DNA from: Symbiodinium natans
Lineage: Eukaryota; Sar; Dinophyceae; Suessiales; Symbiodiniaceae
Length of the DNA: 64,000 nt
Reading direction: 5' to 3'
Assembly (NCBI GenBank): GCA_905221605.1
Contig: CAJNDS010000757.1
Span: forward strand, 472,887-536,886
Below the pieces are notes generated by a model. That model was not told the origin of the DNA, ran no database searches, and saw only the letters and a list, made by a program, of their open reading frames with translations. Every line of letters starts with the position of its first letter. The stretch's first letter is position 1. The position numbers and the translations under genes were made by a program. Below, piece by piece: positions 1 through 8,636 of this stretch.

Positions 1-316
1 GACTTGGAGCCTCATTGTGGAGGTTTGATTATTTTGGAACCTACTATTCGGGGACTGTGTAGGTAACCTCTAATCAACTCTGGATATATAGAATCCTACG
101 ATATACACAAGGTTGACCTTTTTGGGCTAGGGTATTCAGCAACGAAGACTACCTGCTCCATTGCAATCGTAGGGTTTTATCGGGGGTTTGGAGCCCCGAG
201 AGCCCCCATGTCTGGCTTTGAGACCATCGACAACAGAGGATGCGGACTACGACAATTCTGCGAAAGTGCAGAAGCTGAATGAGGCACAGCCTTGGTAAGA
301 GTTATTGATTAAGGAC

Positions 317-403
317 ACCCTAAACCCTAAACCCTAAACCCTAAACCCTAACCCTAAACCCAAACCCTAAACCCTAACCCTGAACCCTAAACCCTAAACC
401 CTA
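317..403 (-). repeat. Interstitial telomeric repeat, CCCTAAA orientation
   Basis: About twelve near-perfect CCCTAAA units with occasional CCCTAA or CCCTGAA variants. The plant-type telomere unit appears here inside a contig rather than at an end. Confidence 0.9.
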
Positions 404-525
404 TGAGGGTTTCGGGAGCATCCCAGAAATTCAGGGCTTAGAGTTTAGAGTACTGGGGCCGCAGTGCCACAGCCGGGCAGTTCCGCAGAGGGAAAGTCAT
501 TTAGCGGCTCACGTGATGTTGTCCA

Positions 526-663
526 ACATCTTACTGTTGGTGATTAAGGAATGGGGGAATAAGGTACCATAGTAACCCCTTAAAGTATATTATATATATA
601 TATATCTACGGGGATATATGGTACCTTGTTCCCCGAGGCCCTACTAACCAGCAGTAAGATATT
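526..663. repeat. Imperfect palindromic element, about 140 bp
   Basis: Nested inverted repeats. ATCTTACTGTTGGT (from 528) is matched in reverse by ACCAGCAGTAAGAT (from 647), and GGGGAATAAGGTACCATA (from 554) is matched by TATGGTACCTTGTTCCCC (617-634). The centre is an (AT)n run near 589-606. The structure resembles a foldback or MITE-type element, though no target duplication was identified. Confidence 0.65.
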
Positions 664-763
664 AGGGTACCCTTGCAGTAATTATGCTTGTGCTCTCGCA
701 AGTTTACTTCAGCATCCTCAGCCACTGTAATAAGGAACAACCCCCACCTTTCCTGTCGTGTTC

Positions 764-1110
764 GGGTTTAGGGTTTAGGGTTTAGGGTTTAGGGTTTAGG
801 GTTTAGGGTTTAGGGTTTAGGGTTTAGGGTTTAGGGTTTAGGGTTTAGGGTTTAGGGTTTAGGGTTTAGGGTTTAGGGTTTAGGGTTTAGGGTTTAGGGT
901 TTAGGGTTTAGGGTTTAGGGTTTAGGGTTTAGGGTTTAGGGTTTAGGGTTTAGGTTTAGGGGTTAGGGTTTAGGGTTTAGGGTTTTGGGTTTAGGGTTTA
1001 GGGTTTAGGGTTTAGGGTTTAGGGTTTAGGGTTTAGGGTTTAGGGTTTAGGGTTTAGGGTTTAGGGTTTTAGGTTTAAGGGTTTAGGGTTTAGGGTTTAG
1101 GGTTTAGGGT
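764..1110 (+). repeat. Long interstitial telomeric array, TTTAGGG orientation
   Basis: Roughly 49 tandem TTTAGGG units with a few degenerate ones near 950-985 and 1068-1082. One of the longest and purest arrays in the window. It lies opposite in orientation to the array at 317-403, so this is not a simple chromosome end. Confidence 0.95.
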
Positions 1111-1419
1111 TTGGGGCTGCAGGAAGCCCATGCATTTAAATCGTGCTGCCACCCTTATCCAACACTGCCCAAACCCCGAACTCTGACAAAACCGCAGACC
1201 CTGAACCCTCAATAGCCCTGAGCCTCTTAGTAGTCCTGAACCCTAGAAGCGCAAACCCATCGCCCGAGCACCCTAAAGCCCAAACCCTAAGCAACCCGTA
1301 GCCAGCAAAAGACCCCAAATGGGCGCATACGATATTAGGGGTACCTTATCGGGGTCTTTCTTTTGAGGGGCTCCTACTGTTTGGGGTCCATTTTAGGGGT
1401 CCCCTATTTCCGGAAACCC

Positions 1420-1515
1420 CATAAACCCTAAACCCTAAACCCTTAAGCCCTAAACCCTAAATCCTAAACCCTAAACCCTAAATCCTAAACCCTAAACCCT
1501 AAACCCTTAAACCCA
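1420..1515 (-). repeat. Interstitial telomeric repeat, CCCTAAA orientation
   Basis: About twelve CCCTAAA-type units including AATCCTAAA and CCCTTAA variants, followed by unique sequence. Confidence 0.85.
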
Positions 1516-1630
1516 AAATCCCCGACAAAAAAGGCCCCAAGTTGAAAGGCTGTTGTCCGTCATTTGCAAGCCTGGTGCGCGGATGCGGCCGCAGACCACG
1601 TGGAGGTCTCTTGGGATGATTTGGCGGTTG

Positions 1631-1750
1631 AGGGGGTAGGGGTTTAGGGTTTGGGGGTTTTAGGGGTTTAGGGGTTTAGGGAATTTAGGGGTTTAGGGGT
1701 TCAGGGGTTTAGGGTTTTAGGGGTTTAGGGGTTTAGGGGTTTAGGGGTTG
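1631..1750 (+). repeat. Degenerate telomere-like repeat, TTTAGGGG type
   Basis: Repeated GGTTTAGG units with an extra G (TTTAGGGG) and interspersed GAATTTAGG and TTCAGGGG variants. Same family as the telomeric islands but with an 8-nt period. Confidence 0.75.
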
Positions 1751-3193
1751 CTTGGTCTACGCTTTGGGGTTTTTTGTCGTTGAGGGCCTCCTAGGCCCCA
1801 AGCTTGGCGTTTCCTTCTGAATCTCCCTGGGCCTGCCTCCCCGTGTAAGAAGAAGGGCTTATTCTTGCGGGCGCCGCGGGGGGGGGGGGGGGGGGGTGCA
1901 CTCCTGTTCTCCGGTCGAGTGCCCGTCGAAAGAGGGCCCACCTTAAACCCTACACTCTATACCCCACATGACATACTCAAGCCATCTGCCCCCACACCCT
2001 CATTTACAAGTCGTAGGGCTTGAGAGTTTCTGAACCCTGGAAATGTTAGGCAAGTTCGTGAGTGCTTTGACTTTGGTTGTGAAGTCCCATCACCAGTGTC
2101 AGTTCAAGAGACCTAGACGCGAACACTAGCCTTGATCTACTGGCAGGTCTCGCGGAAGTAGGGGGCCCGCAGCCTAGACAGCTTAGGAATCCCCCCCACG
2201 TGGCTTACGGAGTCCAAGCAAGGGGGGCTTCAGGGTTTCAGGTGTAGGGTTTCGGAAGGCGAAAGCCCGAAACCGCATAAGCTTCAGGCATTCCCTTTCC
2301 ACCTTTCGATCCTCGCCCCAGCTTCGCACATCTCGGGAGGCCGCTCTCAGCTGCAATGAGACACTGCGGCCGCAGGCGGTTTGGCTTGAGGTTTTTCGGT
2401 CTAAGTAGTTGAGGGCTTGGGTACACGGGGGTTTCCGAAAGTAGGGGTACCTTATTGGGGTCCTTATTATAAGAGAATCCTACTATTAGGGGCCCCGGAT
2501 TTTCTGCCACTGTAAAGATCGATTGCCCAGCCATGTGGTGAGCTGGGACGGAATGGCCCGGCCAAGATGTTCGCGCAGGGAAGCCCCTTTCTCCCTTTCT
2601 CTGACGATTCAGTTTCATCTTATTTTTTTGTCTTCCTCTCTCTCTCTCTCTCTCTGTCTCTTTCCCTCCAAAGTTCGGGCTATCTGACCGCACTGCAGCT
2701 GGCTGTTGCGACTGTCCTTTGCGCGACGTGTTACAGAGACCTGTCACCTCGAAGCCGGCAGGCCTGCGCAAACACCGCCTGGCTGCTGATGGAGGTGCAT
2801 GCATGCCGGCTGCAACTGCTTCGAGTTCTCGATAGGGAATGAGGTACAGTACCTTAGGCATATATCCCTACACAACGATAGAGCGAAGGGCCAGGGACTA
2901 TGGGGAGTACTTGATTTCTTCCCTAGTAAGAGACTAAGAACCCGATAGTTCTCCACCAAGTGCGGCTTTTCATTTTTTGGGGGGGGGGGGGGGGGGGGTG
3001 GGTACCACCCACCCCCCTCCGGAACGGAAGGGGGGGTGGGGGGGGTCACCAACCTCCCCACACCCCCCCCCCCCCCCCCTCACCCACCCCTCACCCAAAA
3101 AAAATAAGGAAAAGGGTGGTTCTCAGGAGTACCACATTATACATTGCCCACCTATGCTGATACATCATTTTACAACAGCATAACATCTACATC

Positions 3194-3558
3194 ATCATTT
3201 AACCCCCTCGTTCATTCCAATTTTTCAATTCCTGGGGATTGCATTTACCACATATGCCTCTTATTCGTTTCATTCATATCATCACCTCATTCGTTTATAC
3301 AGGGGGTTTCTGGGGACAAAATGACTCATTCGTTTTTATCATTTCGCACTCTCATTCATTCACCATTTCTTGAAGTGTTCTACCCCAGATTTTTCACATT
3401 TTTTCAAAGAGTATCCAATTTACCACCACCAAACATCACAAAAAATTAACAAAATATTAAATTTCTGAGGACTACTACCTTATCCGTTTTCACAAGATTC
3501 ATCACAAAAACCCCAGAAAATTAATATTATGTTAATGGTAAAATAATTGTCTTTTAGT
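3194..3558 (+). repeat. Left terminal inverted repeat of provirus
   Basis: About 365 bp, near-identical to the reverse complement of 24147-24512. It runs from CATCATTTAACCCCCT to ATTGTCTTTTAGTT. Differences are a few substitutions and 1-2-bp indels. The left copy carries an extra stretch of about 77 bp (3117-3193) between the 13-bp outer match and this core that is absent on the right. Confidence 0.92.
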
Positions 3559-3578
3559 TGTTCTACATCATCATTCAT

Positions 3579-3652
3579 AATACCGCACCTGTTCTTGTAT
3601 TCTGTTAAGAGGGTTGGGAGCGACAGCGGGGCGGGCAAACCATTCATTTATC
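3579..3652 (+). repeat. Inner inverted repeat, left copy
   Basis: The segment containing CCTGTTCTTGTATTCTGTTA and GAGGGTTGGGAGCG is matched in reverse at about 23742-23812. On the left it lies 20 bp inside the TIR core. On the right a 93-residue gene separates it from the TIR, so the two arms have diverged by insertion or deletion. Confidence 0.85.
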
Positions 3653-3681
3653 GTTCATCGTCAGGGTTTTTAACAATCATA

Positions 3682-3776
3682 TTATATTAATTGATTACAT
3701 AATGAAATGCATTTATTGGTTTTCTTATGCCTTGCTAAACCTCTTCTTGCAACAAATAACATGCAATTTGGACATT
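3682..3776 (-). pseudogene. Out-of-frame zinc-finger tail of GIY-YIG gene
   Basis: Directly downstream of the 3777 stop, the alternative minus-strand frame reads CPNC, then RRGLARHKKTNKC, ending at a TAA at 3682-3684. This matches the Cys2...His zinc-finger tail of related proteins in this element (for example the C-termini at 15300-15390 and 23590-23690). A one-base length change in the adjoining homopolymer would explain the break. Confidence 0.6.
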
Positions 3777-4304
3777 CTATTTTTCTGATGCTTTTTGCTT
3801 TATTTCTTGTTTATGTGTTTCTCTGTATTCTTTTTTCTGTTGATTAATGTGCTCACGGTTGTCTCTTCGGTATATCTTACACTGTTCATTCATTTTTTCT
3901 TTGTTATTGTTGTAGTAGTTTCGGCATCGTTGTTTTATTAGTTCTTGGTTGTTCTCTCTGTAAGTTATTTGATATTCATTAACTGTTCTTCCAGCAATGC
4001 AATGATTGACTGTTCCCATTTCTCTTATAAAACGCCCTTCTCTTTTCAGTAGTTCTTCTTTGTTTTCACACGGGAAGTTTTCAACAAGTTCAATGTAAAA
4101 GTTTTCCTTTCCTAATTCAACAATCTTTTTATAAATGCGACAACGATTTAGTTTATCATCACGTTTCTTCTTATGGTCATTAAACCTTTTACATAATGGT
4201 TGAGTTGTGCTTCCTATATAAACATCATCGTCAATATAATTTCTTAAAGCATATATTTTACCATTTTGATATTTATTCGGTTTATTATGGTTTTCTTCGG
4301 TCAT
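3777..4304 (-). CDS. GIY-YIG endonuclease, C-terminus frameshifted
   Basis: 175-residue protein with an N-terminal GIY-YIG nuclease domain (about residues 13-100). Visible motifs are KIYALRNY, then DVYIGSTTQPLCKRFNDHK with the conserved Gly and Arg, and a distal Glu-containing helix (ELLKREGRFI). A charged tail follows with repeated YRxxNxExI units (residues about 115-170), as in other PLV and giant-virus members. The frame stops just after a T5 run on the + strand (3780-3784). One base out of frame, the next 30 or so codons to 3682 encode a C-x2-C...H-x5-C zinc-finger-like segment, so the native C-terminus was probably longer. The role is probably site-specific DNA cleavage, as a homing-type or mobility nuclease. 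It is the outermost left gene, next to the integrase, with an early-type upstream motif at 4308-4335. Confidence 0.85.
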   Translation of the reverse strand: MTEENHNKPNKYQNGKIYALRNYIDDDVYIGSTTQPLCKRFNDHKKKRDDKLNRCRIYKKIVELGKENFYIELVENFPCENKEELLKREGRFIREMGTVNHCIAGRTVNEYQITYRENNQELIKQRCRNYYNNNKEKMNEQCKIYRRDNREHINQQKKEYRETHKQEIKQKASEK

Positions 4305-4307
4305 ATT

Positions 4308-4335
4308 ATTATAATCGTTTCTTCCTTTTAAGTCA
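4308..4335 (-). promoter_or_regulatory. Early-type upstream motif, GIY-YIG gene
   Basis: On the gene strand GACTTAAAAGGAAGAAACG is followed by ATTATAATA and then the ATG at 4304. It matches the ACTTAAAGAYAAAACGCCTTATATA-type element found before PolB and other genes, with differences in the centre. Confidence 0.45.
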
Positions 4336-5265
4336 TTTATTGACCAGTAATATCTCGTGTCTCATACATTTCTTGGGTAAGTCTTCTAATTTATAATATT
4401 TGTTTAACTGCGGGTCTCGCGCTACTTCTTTCACTTCATATGTTCTGGTGCTCCACTGCGTTGAACTTTCTTTTCTTGATGTATAATTACCCTTGCCTTT
4501 AACGAATACCCTAACATCGTCTCCCTCTTTGATGTTGGGATACTTTCTTAAATACTTTTCTTTCATAACTGAATTTACCTGAACTTCTACTGAATTCTCG
4601 TCTTTATGAGCATTATTAGGGGTGAGACCCGTTGTGCTGTGTATCATCTTACCGTTATATTTGTCTAAAACAGGTTTTAGCATTATTGTCCAAGAACCTT
4701 TGTGTATTTGCAACCTATCGCTTATCATTTTCTTTAAGGTGCGAATGACCCTCTCCGCTACATTTGCATGTGTTAGTGTGGTGAGGTGAGTAATACCTTC
4801 ACCTTTCAAGTAATCCTGAAACTTCTTGTATTTGAACCCTCCTTCATCATCACTATACACTGACTGGGGATGACCCATTACCTTAAAACATTCCAAAAAG
4901 GCATCATACAATGTTTCACCATCTTTATTTGCAATAGCAACTACGTGGCACTTTTTACTAAAATTGTCAATGCATACCAAACCGTATCGCTTAGTGTCCT
5001 TATTATAAGTTCTCGTGTCTTTCATTAAACTTATCATATCCATTATATCACAAGAAAAAACCGCCCTTGCGAATGGTGTTGAAAAACTGTTATAATTCTT
5101 ATAACCTTTCCTCTGTTTCAATGATTGAGATTTCAACCAGTCTTTGACTTCTTGCTGAGTTATTACCAACCCCTTCTTGATTGCATCATCATACAAACTC
5201 TTTGCACTTCCAAAACCGCTTTCAATATCATAATATAAATCACTCAAAACTTCATTTTTATTCAT
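4333..5265 (-). CDS. Retroviral-type (rve) integrase
   Basis: 310-residue integrase of the Polinton/PLV type, which would insert the linear viral DNA into host chromatin. The rve catalytic core spans about residues 60-200. Its likely acidic triad is D73 (in FSCDIMDM), D139 or D140 (in YSDDEGGF) and E171 (in THANVAERVIRTLKK). The C-terminal part has a small beta-rich domain (GDDVRVFVKGKG ... EVKEVARDPQLNKYYKLEDL) like the DNA-binding end of Polinton integrases. The N-terminal 50 residues are helical and may hold the usual HTH/zinc region, but no HHCC zinc site is visible. The frame is intact. It is divergent from most retroelement integrases and carries no reverse transcriptase nearby, consistent with a virus rather than a retrotransposon. 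Confidence 0.92.
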   Translation of the reverse strand: MNKNEVLSDLYYDIESGFGSAKSLYDDAIKKGLVITQQEVKDWLKSQSLKQRKGYKNYNSFSTPFARAVFSCDIMDMISLMKDTRTYNKDTKRYGLVCIDNFSKKCHVVAIANKDGETLYDAFLECFKVMGHPQSVYSDDEGGFKYKKFQDYLKGEGITHLTTLTHANVAERVIRTLKKMISDRLQIHKGSWTIMLKPVLDKYNGKMIHSTTGLTPNNAHKDENSVEVQVNSVMKEKYLRKYPNIKEGDDVRVFVKGKGNYTSRKESSTQWSTRTYEVKEVARDPQLNKYYKLEDLPKKCMRHEILLVNK

Positions 5266-5424
5266 TCTTGCTAATATTATTATTAAATAGATAATAATAA
5301 TATTATTTCATAAACATACTATTTTCTTGATTAGTTGGTCTTCCATTTCATTATATTTTTTCTGCTCATACAACCTCTGACACTTTGGAGTTTTTAAATG
5401 TGCTGATTTGTTGGATTTACTCTT

Positions 5425-5649
5425 TCACTTGCATCCACACCTCTCACATTCAAAAGGTGTGTCATTCTTTTTAAAGTATTCTTTGTAATAACCATTCTCT
5501 TTGTTTTTGGCATTATGCTTATCATTCATTACCTTCCTCTTTGCTTCTTTATGCTGTTCATCATTATCTAATGAGTTCCAAAGAACATCAAATAAGTCAT
5601 CATCAATTGTCATTCTGTTACCACCTTCCATTTGTAAAAATGCACTCAT
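5425..5649 (-). CDS. Small zinc-finger protein, interrupted by TGA
   Basis: 74 residues ending in CERCGCK at an in-frame TGA (5425-5427). Read past this stop, the same frame stays open for about 35 codons and gives KSNKSAHLKTPKCQRLYEQ, which closely resembles the second half of the C2-H-x-C/H finger of other genes here (compare SNKAVHFKTKKHQDYL near 15330). The gene therefore looks like a full zinc finger cut in half by a nonsense codon. Alternatives are stop readthrough or a base error. The N-terminal half is acidic with no known domain. An early-type motif lies upstream at 5660-5695. Confidence 0.6.
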   Translation of the reverse strand: MSAFLQMEGGNRMTIDDDLFDVLWNSLDNDEQHKEAKRKVMNDKHNAKNKENGYYKEYFKKNDTPFECERCGCK

Positions 5650-5659
5650 CTCCTATCTT

Positions 5660-5695
5660 AATATATAAGAATAACTTGTTTTTAAGTGGTTTTTG
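5660..5695 (-). promoter_or_regulatory. Early-type upstream motif, zinc-finger gene
   Basis: The + strand reads ATATATAAGAATAACTTGTT then TTTAAGTGGTTTTT, the reverse of the TATATAAG...TCTTTAAGTGATTTT element upstream of PolB, at a similar distance from the start codon. Confidence 0.5.
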
Positions 5696-5718
5696 ATAAA
5701 TCAAAAAGCACATAAAAA

Positions 5719-6558
5719 TCAAATTATTTTTTTACCTTTCTTGGGAGGAGTGGCACTCCTACTTCTACTTGCTCCTCTTCTTAATAATCTAATTGCATCG
5801 TTGCTTCCACTTGGTTGTTCTTCATCTTCATCCCTACTTCTACTTCTTTCTCTATCGCGACTGTTGCTTCTGCTACGGCTTGCGCCCCTTCTCATAATTC
5901 TCTCTACTTGTTGTTCTTCTTCTTCTTCTTCGCTTGTTTCTCTTCTTTCGTTTAAAGCATCAATTAGATTAATTCCTGCTCTTATTCCGTGGTAGGCGAG
6001 TTTTCCTCCATAATATCCTAAACCTAATCCCAGTCCTAATGCTTCCTTTGCTATTCTTGATGGCGTTAATCCTTCTTCTTCTTCATCATCATCTTCTATA
6101 TGTGCTGGTGGTTTCTCTTCTCTAATGTATTTAAAGGTTTGCGTTGATTTATCCCCCTTTCCTTTTCTTAATGTTAAATGGTTATATACATTACTATCAT
6201 CATCTTCATCATCAGTTAAGTCTGCTTGAACCCCTTTGTCTTGTTGTAGCATTTCTCTAAATGTTTGTGTCATCTTGTCTCGTCTGTTTTGTAATGCATT
6301 TGGATAGTCCCTTATATAACTATCAAAAAGGAAGTTTCTATTATCATCATCAGGGAACTCGGTTTGTGTCCCCTTCTCTGCTCGTTCATTCATTATTGCT
6401 GTTTTACTATCATATCTACTTAAATCAAAATCATCAAAATCAACATCATCTAACAGTATGCCTTGTTGTGTTCTTTTTTGCATTTCTGGTAGTATTCTTA
6501 ATCTTGATGTCATTGCTTCCTTTAATATTTCTTCATAAGTTGTGCGTCGCCTTAACAT
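5719..6558 (-). CDS. Virion-type protein with LC8-like KxTQT motif array
   Basis: 279 residues, not recognised as a family. Residues 62-66 are KGTQT, 95-99 KMTQT and 137-141 KSTQT, with a degenerate KGVQA at 108-112. KxTQT is the canonical binding motif of dynein light chain LC8, and the flanks here are acidic and disordered as in known LC8 partners. A Gly-rich hydrophobic segment follows (about 173-200, GLGLGLGYYGG...). Then come an acidic run and two RS-rich basic boxes that share RRGASRSRS (223-231 and 260-268), ending in PPKKGKKII, a likely nuclear-localisation or DNA-binding tail. It sits between the zinc-finger gene and a similarly built 352-residue protein. The N-terminus RRRTTYEEIL resembles those of the 352- and 64-residue proteins. 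A virion or core protein interacting with host transport is inferred. Confidence 0.7.
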   Translation of the reverse strand: MLRRRTTYEEILKEAMTSRLRILPEMQKRTQQGILLDDVDFDDFDLSRYDSKTAIMNERAEKGTQTEFPDDDNRNFLFDSYIRDYPNALQNRRDKMTQTFREMLQQDKGVQADLTDDEDDDSNVYNHLTLRKGKGDKSTQTFKYIREEKPPAHIEDDDEEEEGLTPSRIAKEALGLGLGLGYYGGKLAYHGIRAGINLIDALNERRETSEEEEEEQQVERIMRRGASRSRSNSRDRERSRSRDEDEEQPSGSNDAIRLLRRGASRSRSATPPKKGKKII

Positions 6559-6577
6559 TATATTATATATTGATATT

Positions 6578-7636
6578 TTATACTGGTAAAAATGATTTTG
6601 CTAATGCTGTTGCCCCTGCTTTTGCTAATGTTTCCACACCTGCTTTTGCACCACTTACCGCAATATCTTTTAATGTATCCATCCCACTTGATGAAGAAGC
6701 ACCACCACTACCTTTACCTTTTCCTTCCTTCTTCATTTCGTCCCATTCCTTTTTCCTGCTCTTCAACAATTGGCCGTTAATCTCATCTGTCCATTGCCCC
6801 GTCTTAATTAACTTTTCAACGAAGTTCAATAAATAATCCTTTTTGGTTGGCGTTCTTCCTTTCCCTTTGTTTCTCAATCTATCCATTTCAACCTCCTGTG
6901 ATTTCTCTAATGTTATGCCTCTTAAATAAAGTTGAAACATAATGTCATCCACTGATACATCCCTATGTCGCCATCTACTTATATTTGTGTTATAATCTAT
7001 TGTATTTTTATGTTTTATTGCCGACGATGCTGTCTCATCCACTTCTTCATCATCTTCAAAATCCCCCTCTTCTTCTCCTTCTTCAACACTCTCTAATGGT
7101 GGCATTTCTTCTTCTTCTTCATCTGTTGCTATTGAATGAACAGGCACACCTGCTGGCACTGACTGTGTATGAACTTCGTCTAAATCACTTCTTGCCCTTA
7201 CCGCTGTTGTTTGACTTGCTTGTTCTCGTCTTCTCAACCCTTCTTCAAGTTCGGTTCTTATCTTAAACCTATGACCATCTATTTCATAAACATCGCCTTC
7301 TTCATCATCATCCACTTCATAAACTTCGGGCGGTGTATTGAAACCCATTGAAGGAATTGATAGTGATGCTGTTGATGCTCCTGCCTTAATTCCAGCGTGT
7401 CTTAATGATGCCCGTCTTGCTTCCTCTTTTGCTCTGTCTTCCTCTTGCTTCTTCAACCCCAGAAAATCAATATTATCAAACTGACTGCCGAACTGATTAT
7501 TACGAAACAATGTTGCCCTTCTATCAATAATCTTCTCAATAGGTGGTCTGTTTTCCTTATCTTGTTCCTCTATCATTCCTATCATTTCGTCATAGGTAGG
7601 TCTTAATTTCAACTCTGATTTTAATGTTTTAATCAT
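6578..7636 (-). CDS. Acidic virion-type protein with hydrophobic C-terminus
   Basis: 352 residues, no family recognised. The N-terminus LRPTYDEMIGMIEEQ resembles that of the 279-residue neighbour. The middle has long Asp/Glu runs (about 104-205) and one LC8-like SQT site (EQASQTTAV, about 138-146). Residues 215-300 look folded (NISRWRHRDVSVDDIMFQLY ... DYLLNFVEKLIKTGQW). After a Gly/Ser/Lys linker, the last 35 residues form an Ala-rich amphipathic or hydrophobic helix (MDTLKDIAVSGAKAGVETLA onward). A C-terminal membrane-active helix is reminiscent of minor virion proteins such as adenovirus pVI-type proteins, but that is analogy only. It lies 19 bp upstream of the 279-residue gene and is probably co-expressed with it. 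Confidence 0.7.
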   Translation of the reverse strand: MIKTLKSELKLRPTYDEMIGMIEEQDKENRPPIEKIIDRRATLFRNNQFGSQFDNIDFLGLKKQEEDRAKEEARRASLRHAGIKAGASTASLSIPSMGFNTPPEVYEVDDDEEGDVYEIDGHRFKIRTELEEGLRRREQASQTTAVRARSDLDEVHTQSVPAGVPVHSIATDEEEEEMPPLESVEEGEEEGDFEDDEEVDETASSAIKHKNTIDYNTNISRWRHRDVSVDDIMFQLYLRGITLEKSQEVEMDRLRNKGKGRTPTKKDYLLNFVEKLIKTGQWTDEINGQLLKSRKKEWDEMKKEGKGKGSGGASSSSGMDTLKDIAVSGAKAGVETLAKAGATALAKSFLPV

Positions 7637-7680
7637 TATTAAATGGAATTAGATTTTAATATTTTTTTATTAAAATCTAA
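7637..7680 (-). promoter_or_regulatory. Late-type upstream motif, 352-residue gene
   Basis: AT-rich spacer with two gene-strand-compatible ATTAGATTTTAATA / AAATCTAATT elements and then ATTTAATA before the ATG. It matches the TCTAA-type element before other structural-block genes. Confidence 0.45.
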
Positions 7681-7700
7681 TTATGTTATTTCTGCCATTA

Positions 7701-8000
7701 TCATTTTAACTCTTTCTGTTTCTCTTTCAGTTCCTCTTTCGTTCTAAAAGGCATCATAGGTCTCTCTAACTGTCTTTTAATGTCATCAAGTTGTCCCTGA
7801 AAAAGCGATTTCTTTTGATGCTTAACCCAGTCATTTCTTAAAGCAATGCTTTTGCCTCTATTCTCGGCGTCTTCAATTCTCATCTTCATTTCTTCCATTT
7901 GTTTTCTCCTACTTGCTACTCCGAAAGTATCCTCTATGTCGTAGTATTGTTGAACCTGTGGCATTCTTTTGAACTCTGGTTTGCTTTTAAACATACTCAT
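7701..8000 (-). CDS. Small helical protein, 99 residues
   Basis: Not recognised. Predominantly charged and helical (EFKRMPQVQQYYDIEDTFGV, then RRKQMEEMKMRIEDAENR and a Lys/Glu-rich C-terminus), consistent with a short coiled coil. It lies between the two larger low-complexity genes and the penton gene in the same minus-strand block. A late-type motif abuts the ATG (8001-8022). The position suggests a minor virion or assembly role, which is inference. Confidence 0.65.
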   Translation of the reverse strand: MSMFKSKPEFKRMPQVQQYYDIEDTFGVASRRKQMEEMKMRIEDAENRGKSIALRNDWVKHQKKSLFQGQLDDIKRQLERPMMPFRTKEELKEKQKELK

Positions 8001-8022
8001 ATTATTAATATTATTTAGATTA
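8001..8022 (-). promoter_or_regulatory. Late-type motif TCTAAATAATATTAATA
   Basis: On the gene strand TAATCTAAATAATATTAATA runs straight into the start codon at 8000. Almost identical to the sequence before the gene at 10413. Confidence 0.6.
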
Positions 8023-8037
8023 AATTATTATTAACAA

Positions 8038-8607
8038 TTAAAACATTTTTGATTTAAAACTGTTGATTTTCTCTATATGTGCCTCTCTCTTTGCCTTTCT
8101 TATTTCGTTATAAGATGCTTCTAATAATTCTCTTGCTGTTAATTGGCGCGGTTGCTCGTGTTCTTTCATTTTAACTGGCACACTTGGCACACTTGGCACA
8201 CTTGACACACTTGCTTCTTCTTTCGGTTTAAATTTTGCTTTCATTTCCTCTTCAATTTCTTTTCTTAATTGCTGTTTAACTTTACTTCCGTATGAATTCT
8301 GTTGTTTATTTACTGGTCTTGTTTCAGTAGGTTGCCCTTTACAATTTCTCGGATGTGAATGCCTTAACGATTTTGGTAGCATCTTCTTATCACAATCAGG
8401 GCAAGCAACTAACTCAACAACTTTAACGCTTCTTGGTTGCTTCTTCGGTTGTGCCTTTGGTTTAGGTTGTGCTGTTGCTTCTTCAATTTTAGGTGCTTCT
8501 ACTTCTTTATCTTCATTTTTAGTTCCTTCTTCAATAATTTCATTACTGACGACTTCGGGCGCTTCTTCATTCTTAACCTCTTCAACCTCCTCATTAATGG
8601 TTTCCAT
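8038..8607 (-). CDS. Acidic protein with central CxxC...HxHxxxC zinc finger
   Basis: 189 residues. The N-terminal third is Glu/Lys-rich and disordered. Residues about 66-90 form a zinc-finger-like module (VACPDCDKKMLPKSLRHSHP then RNCKG), and the C-terminal third carries a VPSVP repeat and a charged helix (ELLEASYNEIRKAKREAHIE). The VPSVPSVPVK stretch comes from a short 9-bp tandem repeat (about 8173-8206). Similar zinc-knuckle proteins with acidic tails occur in PLVs and giant viruses, but no function is assigned. It is adjacent to the penton gene and transcribed the same way. Confidence 0.7.
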   Translation of the reverse strand: METINEEVEEVKNEEAPEVVSNEIIEEGTKNEDKEVEAPKIEEATAQPKPKAQPKKQPRSVKVVELVACPDCDKKMLPKSLRHSHPRNCKGQPTETRPVNKQQNSYGSKVKQQLRKEIEEEMKAKFKPKEEASVSSVPSVPSVPVKMKEHEQPRQLTARELLEASYNEIRKAKREAHIEKINSFKSKMF

Positions 8608-8636
8608 ATGTTCTATATAGAAATTTATTTATATAT

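Larger units (their letters stand above)
1..3103. other. Left host flank, no gene recognised
   Basis: Host DNA left of the provirus. It holds telomeric-repeat arrays in both orientations, short palindromic elements, a poly-G run near 1878-1896, a CT microsatellite near 2636-2660, a poly-G run near 2980-2998 and a poly-C run near 3063-3079. The open frames present are short, cross repeats or low-complexity sequence, and show no recognisable domain, so none is called as a gene. Base composition is close to balanced, unlike the AT-rich provirus that follows. Confidence 0.7.

Noticed and set aside
764-1110. True chromosome end
   Set aside because: The array is followed by unique sequence, further arrays of opposite orientation and the provirus, so it is internal.
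4333-5265. Integrase as part of an LTR retrotransposon
   Set aside because: No reverse transcriptase, protease, gag or LTR is nearby. The integrase lies within a capsid/PolB/ATPase gene set bounded by inverted, not direct, repeats.
5693-7266. Plus-strand open frames rich in Leu/Ser across 5693-7266
   Set aside because: They are antisense to the Glu/Asp/Arg-rich coding of the two virion-type proteins. Their Leu/Ser-rich composition is the expected shadow.
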